A DNA stretch of 64,000 nt, taken from NCBI GenBank assembly GCA_001600415.1, contig BCJX01000005.1, forward strand, positions 1,362,260 through 1,426,259, given 5' to 3'. Source of the stretch: Pascua guehoae. Lineage: Eukaryota > Basidiomycota > Tremellomycetes > Trichosporonales > Trichosporonaceae. The notes beneath the pieces are model-generated. The model searched no databases and was not told the origin of the DNA. It saw only the letters and a program-made list of their open reading frames with translations. This document shows positions 11,668 through 23,492 of the stretch, in pieces. Position 1 is the stretch's first letter, and the number at the start of each line of letters is the position of its first letter. The position numbers were made by a program, and so were the translations under genes.

Positions 11668-12284
11668 AGAAAGGTGAAACGAAGCCACGCGAGGTGAGCC
11701 ATAATAACTTTGTCATGCACACGCACACACACACACACACACATGCACACGCAAAATGCACACGCACACAGCACACACGATTGACGTGCCTCGACAACAA
11801 CACCTTCCTTCATCTCACTCGCACCTTTACAAACAGGATTTCATTGGCTACGGCTGCAGATCTGAATTAATACAGGAGGGCAACGTGTGCAACGCGCGAC
11901 TGGCGCGGCACGGGCTGGAAGACTGGGCCAGGACTCGGAGACATGGGTGGCGAGAGCCATTGGAGTTTGAGAGTGGATCTGGGGCTGGAAGCTTGCATTT
12001 CGCGCGGCGGTAGACTTTGGGGACGAGGGCTCGAGCGTAACGGGTGTTTCTGTTTCGGGGGTATCGACAAGACAACCCAACACAAATAGTGGTGGCGACG
12101 GGTGGCGACTACCACGACCAGGGGGGACTCGCGGGAGCAATGCTGAAACGCGCGGTGACTCCCCTCTGTGTGGGTATGGGTGCGCGTCATTGTGTACGTG
12201 ACGAGGCTTAACACAGTTAGCGATGTGACGTGTGTGTACCGGTACCGAGACCACCCACTTACATTCACGGGTCCCACGACGCAT
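10814..12284. other. Intergenic region with assembly gap and dinucleotide repeats
   Basis: Positions 10833-10902 are 70 unknown bases, placed just upstream of the F-box-like gene. Beyond it I see no gene. Short GT, GA and CA dinucleotide runs lie at about 11635-11745. Confidence 0.6.
10833..10902. other. Assembly gap (70 N)
   Basis: Seventy consecutive unknown bases flanked by G-rich sequence on both sides. It interrupts the promoter or 5' leader of the F-box-like gene. Confidence 1.
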
Positions 12285-13341
12285 TCATCCCCATGGCATC
12301 AGGGGGTGGCCATAGGGGTTCGTAGCGTGGCTGAGTGCAGCCTTGGGGATGAGGACCGCCTGGTACCCCTCGGGCGCGTCGGGTTGCCAGTGGGGCCATG
12401 CTGGAGGCGTGTCGAACACCGGATGGCTTGGTGGGGGCACCCAGGCGCAGCGGAGGTCTCTGCCGACCATTGAGCGGAAGAGGTCCCATTGGTATGCCGC
12501 CGTTGCGGCGGCGGCCTCATTCTTTGCAGCCTCGGCCGCATTCTTTGCGGAAGCGGCCTGTTGGAAGAAGCTACAGGCGCCAAGGCCCGCCATTGGGAAG
12601 GGCCAGTTGGGGTCGACGACCGAGTCGACGAGGTTCTTGAGCGAGTCGTGCATTCCCGCCAGGTCAGCCAAGGGGAGATGCATGAGGAAGAGGAGGGCCT
12701 GAGGTGAGCGCGTGGTCGGTGGCGTGGCAGATGCGTGAGGGAAGGCGCGGAGGTAGGGATGATGGAGCAGGTTGAGTGGGGATGGTGGCAAACCCCGAGG
12801 GATGAAGCTAACCAACATACCCTGAAGGCTCCCTCGCCACCGGCCTCGAGTCGCTCAGAGATCGCCTTGATGACTGCGTCCTTGGTTTCACTGTCATTAG
12901 CACTGCGCAGACGGTGGGGGCCATGGTCAACGAACGGGGTGAGATGGGGGCGAGTGTCGGAGGGAATGTACGCTCGCCACCAACAGGCACTCGCTGCGAG
13001 TGGCAAATGCACGGTGGTGGCAAGTGACTACATGGTGGTGCGAGGGGTGGCGAGGGGTGCGAGGGAAAGCAACCAGCTACTCACTCTTCGCCACACAAGG
13101 ATGCGACCTGGTCGTGCACCGAGTTCGGCACTTGGTTGGCACCCGGGGTGGTCCAGTAATTGATCAACGCCGTGGCGGCGTCGGCGCTCGACCCAACGTG
13201 GTTCTCGGTCCAGCAGAGGCGTGGGTGGCTCCAGTGGACGTGCTCGGCGTGGCAGCATGGGTGGGGTGGCGTAATGTTGTGGTGTGCATGGGACCAGGTG
13301 CAGACCTCTGATCCCCACCAGGGTAGATGACAGACGACCAT
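12285..13341 (-). CDS. Hypothetical protein, three exons (uncertain model)
   Basis: Unrecognised protein. Model on the minus strand: exons 13341-13085, 12902-12821 and 12698-12285, 250 residues. Support comes from splicing alone. GTGAGT and GTATGT donors join in frame to CAG acceptors, giving a helical stretch (ANDSETKDAVIKAISERLE, residues about 87-105) followed by a conserved-looking C-terminal half. That half has a LADLAGMHDSLKNLVDSV helix, an Ala-rich helix of alternating KNAAEAAKNEAA type, and an aromatic/proline-rich end. The first 50 residues are rich in Cys, His and Trp and look less protein-like, so the true start may lie elsewhere, perhaps at an upstream ATG near 13451 with another exon. 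No domain is assigned. Confidence 0.45.
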
Positions 13342-14116
13342 GGTGAAGGGTGGTGAATGTGGAGTAGTAAAAAGGAAAGGGTGGCGAGTGGAGATGTGAA
13401 GAGTTGTGGAAGAGATGGGAGGAAGAGTGGGGGAGACATGATGCGGGCCATGGGTAGTGTTTTTAAATGATCGAGCTGGGGGGTGACGCCCCTTGGGAGG
13501 CCCAGAAGCGTTAAGCGATTAGACTAGGTGGCGAGGAAGACGACAAGGTGACTGGGGTGAGTGACTGGGTTGCGTGGGAAGACGAGGGCAAGGTGAGATG
13601 GGGCCAGGCTACGCCAGCGCGCCACGAGCTGGGGGGGAAGGGGGAGAGCGCTGGTGAGTCGAAACGGTGGCGTCCAGACGTCAGAGGGGCGCTCGAGCAA
13701 GCACATGCAGATGACCAGGATAATGTTGAGCCACCTGCCCCACTCTAGTCACGAGGTGGGTCGTAGAATGGTGCAAAGTGGGGGGTGAGAGGCCTGTCGT
13801 CGCCAGTGTGCCTCTGTTGCGTGCCAAGGGGGTTGGCGGGTGATGGCAACTGGGGTGGTGATGGAGACGAGGCAGTGCGTGAGAGGCCACATGTCGAGGG
13901 GAAAAGGGGGGAGGAGAAGAAGCAGTGCACAAATGCGTGGTGAGGAGGTGCACTGGCGTCGTGGGGCAATTAGACATTATTGTTGATTGGGTAGTAGACG
14001 ACGAGGACAAGAAGAGAGCGATGAGGTTGAAACGCCTGCACGTGGGTGAACAGGCCGCGTGGCTGCAGTCTGTCTGTCCCCCGACCTCCCTTTGCGTTTG
14101 TACCTTGGTGACTTTT

Positions 14117-14117
<1 letters not shown>

Positions 14118-14172
<55 letters not shown>
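14118..14172 (+). repeat. TAA trinucleotide microsatellite (about 18 units)
   Basis: Uninterrupted TAA repeat of 55 nt in intergenic DNA. In other frames it reads as poly-Asn or, on the minus strand, poly-Tyr; neither is coding. Confidence 0.95.
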
Positions 14173-14173
<1 letters not shown>

Positions 14174-14349
14174 GTATGCCAAGATGCCTGCCTGGCCTGC
14201 CTGGATGCCTTGTGGGTGGGGTGACGCGCGTTGACGCGGCAGAGGGGAAAAAAAAGCAAACTGGATCGATCAGGCCCACTATTACAACGAGGTCTGTGCG
14301 CGAGGCGTCGTGGGGCGCACGATGCGCCCAGTCGCAATGCGCCCAGAGG

Positions 14350-14351
<2 letters not shown>

Positions 14352-14413
<62 letters not shown>
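14352..14413 (+). repeat. GA dinucleotide microsatellite (about 31 units)
   Basis: Uninterrupted GA repeat of 62 nt in intergenic DNA, about 180 nt from the TAA microsatellite. Confidence 0.95.
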
Positions 14414-14416
<3 letters not shown>

Positions 14417-16342
14417 CGGGGGCGCAGAGGCAGTGCGTGCATTGTGCGTGTGTGTGCATTCTCCAACCCACCCAGTTTTGAGCTGCACATTTCTGTCAAC
14501 AACAGAGTGAGCGAGGAAACACGGCTCCCTTTTATCAGCGACCAACGTATTGTGTGCCCGGAAACTGCACAGCCGCACTTGTGCATTGGAGGACATTGGG
14601 CTTAGATCCTGTGCTCGATGCGGTGCACGCTGTGATAGCTGTGCTGGGAGCAGCAGTATTGTCGCCACCACCAGGTGACTGTTTCGGGCCCTTTACACCC
14701 CATCTCCCCATCCATTGGCGCCGGTCACTCCGGCCCACGGCGATTGGGGCTCGGAAGTGGCGGCCCGATTACCGTCCGAGTGGACGTGCTTGCCAGGTGG
14801 CGCTTGGACGCTGCTGCGCTGCTGTGCTGCCAAAGTCCCGACCACAGGGCCTTTGATGCGCGCTGGCACATCCAATGTGAGGCATGCGGCGGATACCTCG
14901 CCGAGGATCAAACACTGCTCAAACACAGGCGCATGGCCCAGAGAGCACTGCTCTTGGCACTCGGGGGTGGACACAATGGAGGCATTGTCGAGTTGAACAA
15001 AGGACATGCCCTCTCCCTCCGAGCATGCATAGTTGCACAGGAAGAAGACCATCATGCCCACTACTCAAGAGCGAGCAACAGCATCGGACAAGTGCGGAGC
15101 GCCGTCCATGGGGAGTCCGCAAATGTCCGAGAATCAAGTGACCCGCATCAACAAGCAGGCACGCAGATGAGTGACCAGTTAGATGGGGGAAATACGCCCG
15201 CGTTCCTGATGGGGGCGTGCCTCCGAAGCATCATCTCCATGGCCTCCGATACAACGGCGTGGGAAGAAGCAACGGGCTCTCTGCCCTCGCTGTCCGATCG
15301 TGTCCGAGCACCGATCATGTCGAGCACTGTTTCTCGTGCCTGCACCGCACCTCACTTCGGCGTCAGGGGTCGGCGCCGGCTGGTACTGTGCTGCTGGAGG
15401 GGGAGGTATCCCGTGCGAGTGTCGGTGCAAGCCGAGGAAGGCTTCAGGTGGGCGGGGCGTTCAGACGTACAGAGGGACCGCCAGACCTCGAGGGCGAGGG
15501 TGGGTCCGTGCGCGCTAGTTGATGCTCGCCGAGTTGCACGGCAAGTGGGGGTGGGTGACAGAGTGATTAATAAACACTACTGTAAGTATCCGATCGTCGG
15601 AATATCCAAAGATCGACACTTTGTAAAGGGCTACCTGGGCAGCTGGGCTGCACACACCCCGGGGGTCGAGCTCAACCCGCGCATTGCGCGTAGCGTTTCG
15701 CATGCGGCCGCGTCGCTAGCTCGCTAGCTTCGGCTCGGTCGGGTAGATGACCGCAGGGATGCTGCGCCTCTACGCTGCTGGGGCTGCAAGGCGGACGCCG
15801 GACGCCGGACGCCGGAAGGATTCAGTCGATGCATGGCCATGCCCGCAGAACAGCGCAGGGTCGCGACGCGGTCGCCGGACTAGTTCGGTCTTGGGGGGTC
15901 GCGTGGCGGTGGCGCGGTGGCGGTACAGGTTTGGAGCTCGTACTGGTGGTCAGTAGGTAGTTGGGTCGCAAGCATGGCCATCATGAACGAATGGATAGCT
16001 GGCAATCAGTGAATGGTCAAGGTCATCGTGGTGAGAGATGGAGAGCGAACGCGGGTTGGAGTTTGTGTGGTACTTGTATTTGGTTCGTTGCGCCAGCCTA
16101 TCAGCGTCATCCGTGTCCGGTGACGTCATACCATCGGATTGCGTTCGGATGATCGGGTGTGATGAAAAGTCGGGAACGAGGCCTTGTGCTTGGCGAGGTC
16201 TGGATCTGGATCTGGACGACTCACGACTCACGCTGCTCACCGACTCACAACGCGTGCACAGCACCCAGTGAGGGAACGGGTACATATCTACAAACGTGAA
16301 GCATCCTCTCCTCCATCTATCCGGTCTCCCCACTGCCCCGCC

Positions 16343-16968
16343 ATGTTCAACTTCTACCTCACCTACGGATGGCTGTACTTTACGCGCCCGTCCGCGCCAG
16401 CCCCGGTCCCCGACGGTCTCGAGCGGCACTGGGTCAAGACGCGCGGCGGGGACATTGAAGTCCTCACCGCGCCAATCCCCGCCGACACGCCCACAACGCC
16501 TGGCCCGCCCATCGTCTTCTGCCACGGCGGCATGGGCGGCGCCTGGGTGTGGGCAGAGTACATGCGCTACCTGGCCGCGCGCGGCGTGCGGTGCTACGCC
16601 GTCTCGGTCCGCGGCCACGGCGGGTCGTGGTATCCTTTCTTCCTCCGCATGGTGTGCGCTACGCCCCGGAGCGCGCTCGAGGACGACCTCGTCGCGGCCA
16701 TCGACTGGGTGCGCGAGAAGGAGGAGGCGAACGAGGTCGTCCTCGTAGGCCACTCGAGCGGTGGGGGGCTCTCGCAGTCGGTCTTGGCGCAGGGAAGGGT
16801 GCAGGCGAGGGCGCTTGTGCTCCTCGGTGCCGTGCCGGCTTTTGGATCGTGAGTGTACACACCGCCCGCCGCTATTACCGATTGAATGGCTTTGTGAGAT
16901 CTCCGGATTGGCATTAGGAAGCCGGCAACGGCATCCTTTGGCCGAGAAGTTGGTCAAACTTGGCCATT

Positions 16969-17014
<46 letters not shown>

Positions 17015-17667
17015 CAAGGATGTGAGGAGTGAGGGGCCTACAGCCGCAGGCTGTGGTTGCAAGGTCGCTCGGCGTACATATGGGCTTGGTGTCGGTACTA
17101 GTGGTGCCTGGTTGCCGATCTGTCGATCCGCCGAACCACCGACCCACCTGTGTACCCCACTGACACCACAGCTTGGGCGTGTACATCAACTGGTGGCGTC
17201 TCGACCCATGGTTCACGCTCCGCTGCGCTTTGCAAGCCTGGCACCCCAACTCGCCCCTCTCGTGCCCCGAGCTCACACACCGAGCCTTCTTCGGGAGCGC
17301 CTTTCCGTCCTCGGCCGTGATCCCGTTCCAGAAGCGCATGAGCCGCTACGAGAGCTACATGTGGCCGTTCAGCATGATGCGCCCGTTTGCGACCGCTCCC
17401 AAGATTCTCGCCCATGTTGGCCAAAACAACACGGAGGGTACGAGCCGGCCACGCGTGCTCGTCATGGCCGGGTCGCAGGACAAGCTCATGACGCCCGACG
17501 TCACGCGCCAGACGGCCGCATTCTACCGCGCCGCCTCGGACGGCGTGGGGGACGACAAGGGCGTGCGCATGTGTCTCGTCGAGGGCGCGGGGCATCATCT
17601 CCAGAACGACGTGCAGTGGGAGGATGGTGCGGCCAGGCTGTTGGCGTTTTACAACGAGGTCGTATAG
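16343..17667 (+). CDS. Alpha/beta hydrolase with an 18S-derived sequence in its intron
   Basis: Alpha/beta-hydrolase-fold enzyme, probably a lipase- or esterase-like protein; the substrate is unknown. Exons 16343-16848 and 17172-17667, 333 residues. The oxyanion motif is HGG in FCHGGMGG. The nucleophile elbow is GHSSG with S138, the acid is D272 in GSQDKL, and the base is H310 or H311 in EGAGHH. All three catalytic elements are present and in the expected order, which argues for an active enzyme. The join TC|C gives FGSLGVYINWW and preserves frame. The 323-nt intron contains a 168-nt degenerate copy of the 3' end of 18S rRNA (annotated separately), starting five bases after the donor. An N-terminal hydrophobic stretch (FYLTYGWLYF) could anchor it to a membrane, but this is weak. 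Confidence 0.9.
16854..17021 (+). pseudogene. Degenerate 3'-terminal fragment of 18S (SSU) rRNA inside an intron
   Basis: The sequence follows the highly conserved 3' end of eukaryotic 18S rRNA. It has the TGTACACACCGCCC element, then CGATTGAATGGCTT, CTCCGGATTGG, GAAGTTGGTCAAACTTGG, AAGTCGTAACAAGGTTTCCG and TAGGTGAACCTGCG. It stops at GGAT, about five bases before the mature 3' terminus. Several substitutions against the universal sequence (for example CCCGCCGC instead of CCCGTCGC, and CGCAAGG instead of CGGAAGG) mark it as a non-functional, diverged copy. It lies on the coding strand of the host intron. The 5-mer GTGAG occurs directly before it (16849-16853, the splice donor) and directly after it (17022-17026). 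Confidence 0.92.
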
Positions 17668-19161
17668 GTGTTAGGGACTTGGGGGGATGGGACCGGGATG
17701 CGTTTGTTGCAGAGTACTTAATCATGGGCCCTGGATCGAAGCTCTCCAAATGGCGCTTGGGCAGACAAGTTGTGCTGGGAACAGCGACCTGTGATGCCGA
17801 AGAAGACGAGAGCGGGCGAAGAGGGCATTGTGAGGCCTGGTTATTGTGAGTCGGTGAGACTGAGTCTTTGGCATTCCTCCCGTAGTGGTCCAACAATCTC
17901 GCTTGACGGAAAATCAGTAGCACGTAGGAGTCCAGTGATGGGACGAGTTGCAGCAGCATCCTGAATGGCAAGAGGACGTGTTGGCACGCAGCTGAGGTAA
18001 ACATTGTCAACACTGGCACCGACTCGGGCCACTTTCTCCCTTTGTCTAACCTTATTCCTGGATAATTCCCTATCTCGTTGTTGCTCTACTCTAGTTTCAT
18101 CCATGTAGTAAACCTGCGTGAGTTCTGGAGTGGTTGCACACCTAGACCCATCGGACAACCATCTCATTCTGCCAACTCCTGAACTGATTCAAGCGAAATG
18201 ACATCCTGGGGCCCCTTGGCCACATTTCGAACAGGCACTCGCACGGGGTACCGGCGGCACGGCATTCTCATGCTTGAGATTACGTCTGTCCAACCAGGAT
18301 AAACAGCCGAGATGCTGGAGGGATGGCGGAAGAGACGGCACGGCAAGCGGGGGCGGGTGGGATGAGCGGCACTGGCGGGCCTGGCGGGCCGCCCAGAGAG
18401 GCCAGCGATGCCCAGGCGAGCCAGGCCATGCTTGCTTGCCAGCCACAGGGGTTGAATTGTTGAACGGGTGAGCAGCAAGGTCAGGTGAGCACATGTTTTT
18501 TGGGTGAATCGAAAAAAAAAAATGAAATCCCAATGGCAATTGGCCCACGTGGTCTGCCGCCCCAAGGCAGGACGAGGACCAGAAAGGCACAAGACGACGA
18601 AGGGGATGGACAAGAGTTTGGAGCAACCCCACACCCCCACCAGCCTCGCCCCCCAGCCAGCGCTAGCACCAAAGAAGGAGACACCAGCCAGAGAGACCGC
18701 ACCTGCAGCACATAGCTCGCAGCTTGCAGCCTAGCACACGAGGTGCAGGTCTTGCTACCGCAACCTATCGACGCCAATCGCTGCTGCGTTTTCCTGGCTG
18801 GGCCTAGAGTAGATACAGGATACCTAGGATGCAGGCGGCCGGCCTGGCGCTACGAGGAGGAGTATCGAAAAAGATGATGTGCGGGCGGTACGGCATCCGC
18901 GTGTTTCCTGCCATTGCCGCAAGGGCAGCAGCGGGTTGCCGCTCCGTGGTACCTGTCCCCAGCAAATGGGCGCACATCAGCCTCCGTCCATTCTCCTCAT
19001 CCAAACGACCGCGTGCCGCCACCACCTCCGCCCCCACACCAATCCACACCCACACCCACTGCCATTCCCGCCCTCAACAAGCCAGGGGCCGACCACTATC
19101 CATAGCAGCGTCTTCCATCGACTCCATCGCCGCCTTCCTCCTCGTCATCCCCACCGTCGCC
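17668..19161. other. Intergenic region upstream of PDH E1 alpha
   Basis: No supported gene. Overlapping minus-strand frames at 17841-18167 and 18164-18640 have no recognisable domain or splice sites. An A11 run lies at about 18512. C/A-rich sequence from about 19000 to 19160 looks like the leader of the next gene. Confidence 0.5.
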
Positions 19162-21338
19162 ATGCTCGTCGCCGCTCTCCGTGCGCAGGGCCTCCGCGCA
19201 TCCCGCACCGCTGTCGTGAGTACCCAGGGCCGTGCCACCACCAATCCCCGCACCAGTGACCGAGGTACTCACCGCCCCGCAGCCGCGCGCCAGCGCCATC
19301 ACCCTCGCCCGCCGCGGCCTCGAGACGGCCGCCGACAAGAGCGAGCCCAAGGACAATGTCCCCGAAAAGGCTGACCAGCCAGTAAGTCCAGACACGCGCA
19401 GAGCAGCGTCGCTGGCGTCCCGCTCTCGATCGCACTCACACGCGCGCGCAGTTCAAGATCCGCCTCCACGATGACTCGTTCCACGGATACCACTGCGACC
19501 CCCCCTCGACCGAGACCGAGGTCACCAAGAACGAGCTCATGTGGATGTACGACACGATGGTGCGTTTTTTTTTTTCCTCCTCTTCATTTCTCGCAGCGTA
19601 CACATGGCATGGGGGCGACGACCCAGCGCCGGCGGCTGCGGCACCCCGTCCACGGGCTCCGATTCGCCCACGAGAATCTGCGCCGGCGGCAGTGGTCACC
19701 CTTGCGGTATGATGGGTCGAAGCGCGTAATTAACCCATCCACCGTCTGTTGGTGTCCCCGGCACTTCTGGGGCACCCCCGTGTGCACGCGCAGATTACCG
19801 TATGCATGCACAGCCAGCATGCGAGCTGAGCGAGCTTGGGCTGGAACGCACAGCACCCGCTGGAGCGAGCTTGGCTCGAAACGCACACCATCCGCTCCCA
19901 TCTGCAATCCCCACCACCGCACGGCTCACACCCAGACCACGATGCGCCGCATGGAGCAGGCTGCGGACGCCCTCTACAAGTCCAAGCTTATCCGTGGTTT
20001 CTGCCACCTTGCCATTGGCCAGGAGGCTGTTTCGGTCGGCATGGAGGCGGCCATCACCCCAGAGGACAAGGTCATTACCTCGTACCGCTGCCACACCTTT
20101 GCGGTTCTCCGCGGCGGCACCATCAAGGGCGTCATGGCCGAGCTGATGGGTGAGTTTAGCCCGAGTTTGGGGGTCTTGGAGAGGAGGGGGAGGCGAACTG
20201 TCTGAAGCTTGGGTTTAGGAGCTAGGCTCCAAGTCTCGACAAGGCTTCTACTTGGAGCCTGAGATGGAGACGTTTCGGAGTTGGTCAATCCGACTGAAGA
20301 GCCTCCGGAGTTGAGAGCCTTCAGAGTGGATTTCGAAGCTGGGGAGAGTCCTGTGAGAGAGGAGCTAGACTGCCGACATGGCTTGGCTTCGACTTGCCTT
20401 GACTCCGTTGGAAGCATCTCTCCCGCAGCAACAGGCTAACGACCAGGCCGCGAGGCGGGCATGTCCAAGGGCAAGGGCGGTTCGATGCACATCTTCACCG
20501 ACTCGTTCTTTGGCGGCAACGGTATCGTCGGTGCCCAGGTTCCCCTCGGCGCGGGCATTGCGTTTGCGCAAAAGTACCTCAAGAAGCCAACTGCGACGTT
20601 TGCGCTGTACGGTGACGGCGCGTCCAACCAGGGCCAGGTGTTTGAGGCGTACAACATGGCCAAGCTGTGGAACATTCCCGTCGTCTTTGTGTGCGAGAAC
20701 AACAAGTATGGCATGGGCACGTCGGCCGAGCGCTCGTCGTCCAACACGCAATACTTTACCCGTGGCGACACGATTGCCGGTATCCAGGTCAACGGCATGG
20801 ACATTCTCGCCGTCAAGAAGGCGTGCGAGTTTGCAAAGGACTGGGCGGTCGCGGGCAAGGGCCCCCTCCTCGTCGAGTTTGTCACCTACCGCTACGGTGG
20901 CCACTCGTGAGTTTACCCTGCGTGCACCCCCTTGCAAACACCCCACTCACACTCCCCCAGCATGTCCGACCCCGGCACCACGTACCGCACGCGTGACGAG
21001 GTCCAGCAGATGCGTTCGGCAAACGACCCCATCACGGGCCTGAAGAAGTACATTCTCGAGTGGGGAATCGCCGACGAGGCCGAGCTCAAGGCCCTCGACA
21101 AGAAGGCAAAGGACGAGGTCAACGAGGCCGTCGAGGAGGCCAAGAAGAGCCCCATGCCTGGTCTCCACGAGTTCTGGACCGACGTTTACGTGAGTAGCCC
21201 ATCCTTGAGCGGAAGGCAGCATGCCGGACGCCGCTCGAGCTGGTCCCACCTGTTACGTTTGCTGACACGCAGAACTCTGCCGAGCCCGATTACCTCCGTG
21301 GCCGCACTAAGGACGAGATCCACCACTACAACAAGTAA
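19162..21338 (+). CDS. PDA1: Pyruvate dehydrogenase E1 component subunit alpha, mitochondrial
   Basis: Thiamine-diphosphate-dependent decarboxylase subunit of the pyruvate dehydrogenase complex in the mitochondrial matrix; it pairs with E1 beta and feeds acetyl groups to E2. Seven exons: 19162-19215, 19283-19381, 19452-19559, 19936-20149, 20447-20906, 20961-21189 and 21273-21338; 409 residues, normal for the family. The N-terminus is rich in Arg, Ala and Ser without acids, as in a mitochondrial presequence. The thiamine-diphosphate motif runs from G214-D215-G216 to E242-N243-N244. The phosphorylation loop is YRYGGHSMSDPG, with S312 matching regulatory site 1 of animal enzymes. The site-2 position reads GTTYRT, Thr instead of Ser. 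The codon for S312 is split by intron 5. Typical E1 alpha signatures ([23 protein letters not shown]) support the call strongly. Confidence 0.97.
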
Positions 21339-21952
21339 TGTGCCGAGGGATGTGACAATACTAGATTATGAGAGGCGCCCATGCTTCAAGTCGTGAGACT
21401 TAGTGCTCGACGTGCCTCAACCGTCTGCCTATGCGGTTTGTTCTATACCAGTCAGTCTTTATCAATTACGGGCGTGGCAGTGCGTGTGAGAGGCTCCCTT
21501 GGAGAGGAGTGCGTTTCCTACAATCGCTTGGAGCCGAGTGAGTTTCTTGCAATCGCTGAGGAGTGAGTTTCCTGCAAACCTATCACAGCCTAGCAGCAGC
21601 AGGGAACGCTGTTCTCGTGGCCGGGCCGTGAGCTGCGCCTTAACCGCCCATGCAGGAAGCAAGACTGCCGGTATACCCACTGACCTAACCCTCTCCCTGG
21701 TTAATCTTCTGTGGTGCCAATCTGGCTGCTACCTCCTACATACAGGCAGCTGGCATGGTGTGCTGTACGCCAACGAGAAAACGCGACAACGTGACATTAC
21801 ATGTCGATGAAACCGACCCACACTCATCCCGTCCAGCCTTTCAAGCCGTGTGCTCTGCAAAGGGTGTCTTCTGTAGTCGACACACTCGACCCAAACACAG
21901 CCAACACAACATGTTATATTACATCAGCCCGGCATCATCATCTACCTCGCGT
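21339..21952. other. Convergent intergenic region
   Basis: Lies between the 3' ends of PDH E1 alpha (plus) and the pepsin-like gene (minus). Only short frames; nothing recognised. Confidence 0.5.
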
Positions 21953-23454
21953 CTACATCGAGAGTAATGCCAGAGAAACGGCCCATAACAATACTGCGGA
22001 AACTGACAACAGGGGCACGCCAACTGCCGTACCGCTCGTCGCACCCGCCCCCTCTGTCGTCGTCTCCGGCTCCGTCCACGCGGACCGGGACGCCGTCGCC
22101 AGCGGCCGATCCCACGTCCAATTTCTATTCTGCGACTTTTGCGCGGGTGTCATCGCATTGAGGCCCGGCGCGAGCTCTGCGAATCCGACCCGGAGCGGCT
22201 CGTACTGGATGACCGTGTAGACGTTGCGCAAAAACGCCACGCCGAGGACATACCTCGTGTTCTGTCAGCCCCCAGAGACTATTGGGACCTGGCGTACTCA
22301 CTCTGTAGAATTGGAGCCCGTGACGTTTACCCCGATGACGGTCCCGCGACACATGGCGGGATTCTCCTGCAGGAAGAATTCACTCAGGTGCGCCGGATTC
22401 ACATGCCACCGTCTGCCCCCGATGGACAGGCCGACGCTGTCCGTCGCATTGCACGGGAGGGCGTAGAGCCCCTTGTACCTGTCGTTGCCGGTGGTGATGG
22501 GGTACGAGCCGGGGATGTGGGTGTAGAATTCCTCTGCGACGTCGTGCGGGAGGCGGATGTACAGGTCGCCCACGTTGAGGGCCGCCGGATACGGCCCCGC
22601 TGCACCTGACGCGGCGCTGCCGTTGGAGAGGAGGGGGGCGGTGAGGGCTAGCGCGTGGTTGTTGACGGTGATGCCGTCGAGGGCGACGCTGAGCGTCGTG
22701 TCGGCGGGCGTGTAGGTTACGTTGCCCGTGTATTGGGTCGGGTCCGTACCGCTGCGGGTGTCAGTCGGGCGAGCCGTGATACAAACCCCAGTCTCGTTCA
22801 GGTGGCACAGTCGTTTATCCGTTACGCACCCAAACGTAATCTGGCCACTGTTGCCGACCACGGTGTACAACTTGTAGTCGTTGGGGTAGACTGTCGGGTC
22901 GACGTCGGCGAGGTAGATGCCCACCGTGGGCTGCGACCACTGCGTGGCCGAAAAGTTCTTGACGAGACATCCAGCCGGTCCTAGCTGCTGCGACAGGCGA
23001 GGGGCGGGCAACAGGCCCAGAAACCCCCCACTCGCACTGGCCCGCCCGAGCGAAAAGCCCCCGTTCGTCTTGTAATCTTCATTGTGTAAAACAACGTCTG
23101 GTGGATTAGAGCCGAGTTGTGCAGATGGCAAGATCGATGGTACAGTACAGTACAGCACACAAGGTACTCACCCAATACAGCCGTCGCGTTGAAACCCCCG
23201 ACGCTGACCACATCGGTCGCCTGCTGTATTGTCGAGTAGAGTTGTCCTTCGTCGGTCGGAAACGGCGTCGTGAAATTGATACTAGCCCCGGGCTCGTACG
23301 TCGTCGAGGTATTCCGGAAAAACAGAGCCGTCAACGGGCTGATTCCACAGCATGGATCGCCGAAGACGACGAGCTCGCCAAAGTCCATGCTCAGGGTCAC
23401 GTTCAGCGGCTGCGGCGGCGTTCTTTGCCCGTCAGTCTGTAATATATCACGCTG

Positions 23455-23492
<38 letters not shown>

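Larger units (their letters stand above)
13342..16342. other. Intergenic region with microsatellites; no supported gene
   Basis: Holds a 55-nt TAA repeat (14118-14172) and a 62-nt GA repeat (14352-14413). A 350-codon plus-strand frame at 14675-15727 has no recognisable domain and starts without ATG, so it is not called. On the minus strand near 14840-15061 there is a short cysteine-rich frame that could be an exon; see findings. Confidence 0.5.

Noticed and set aside
14675..15727. 350-codon plus-strand frame
   Set aside because: Lacks an ATG at its start, has no domain and low-quality composition.
16849..17171. Misassembly of rDNA into the alpha/beta hydrolase
   Set aside because: Both exons encode one continuous hydrolase with proper splice sites, and the 18S copy is diverged and short rather than a junction into a full rDNA unit.
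17841..18640. Two overlapping minus-strand frames that could be a decayed transposase
   Set aside because: One stretch (YYMDETR) recalls a transposase DE motif, but there are no terminal repeats, no catalytic triad and no homology I can name.
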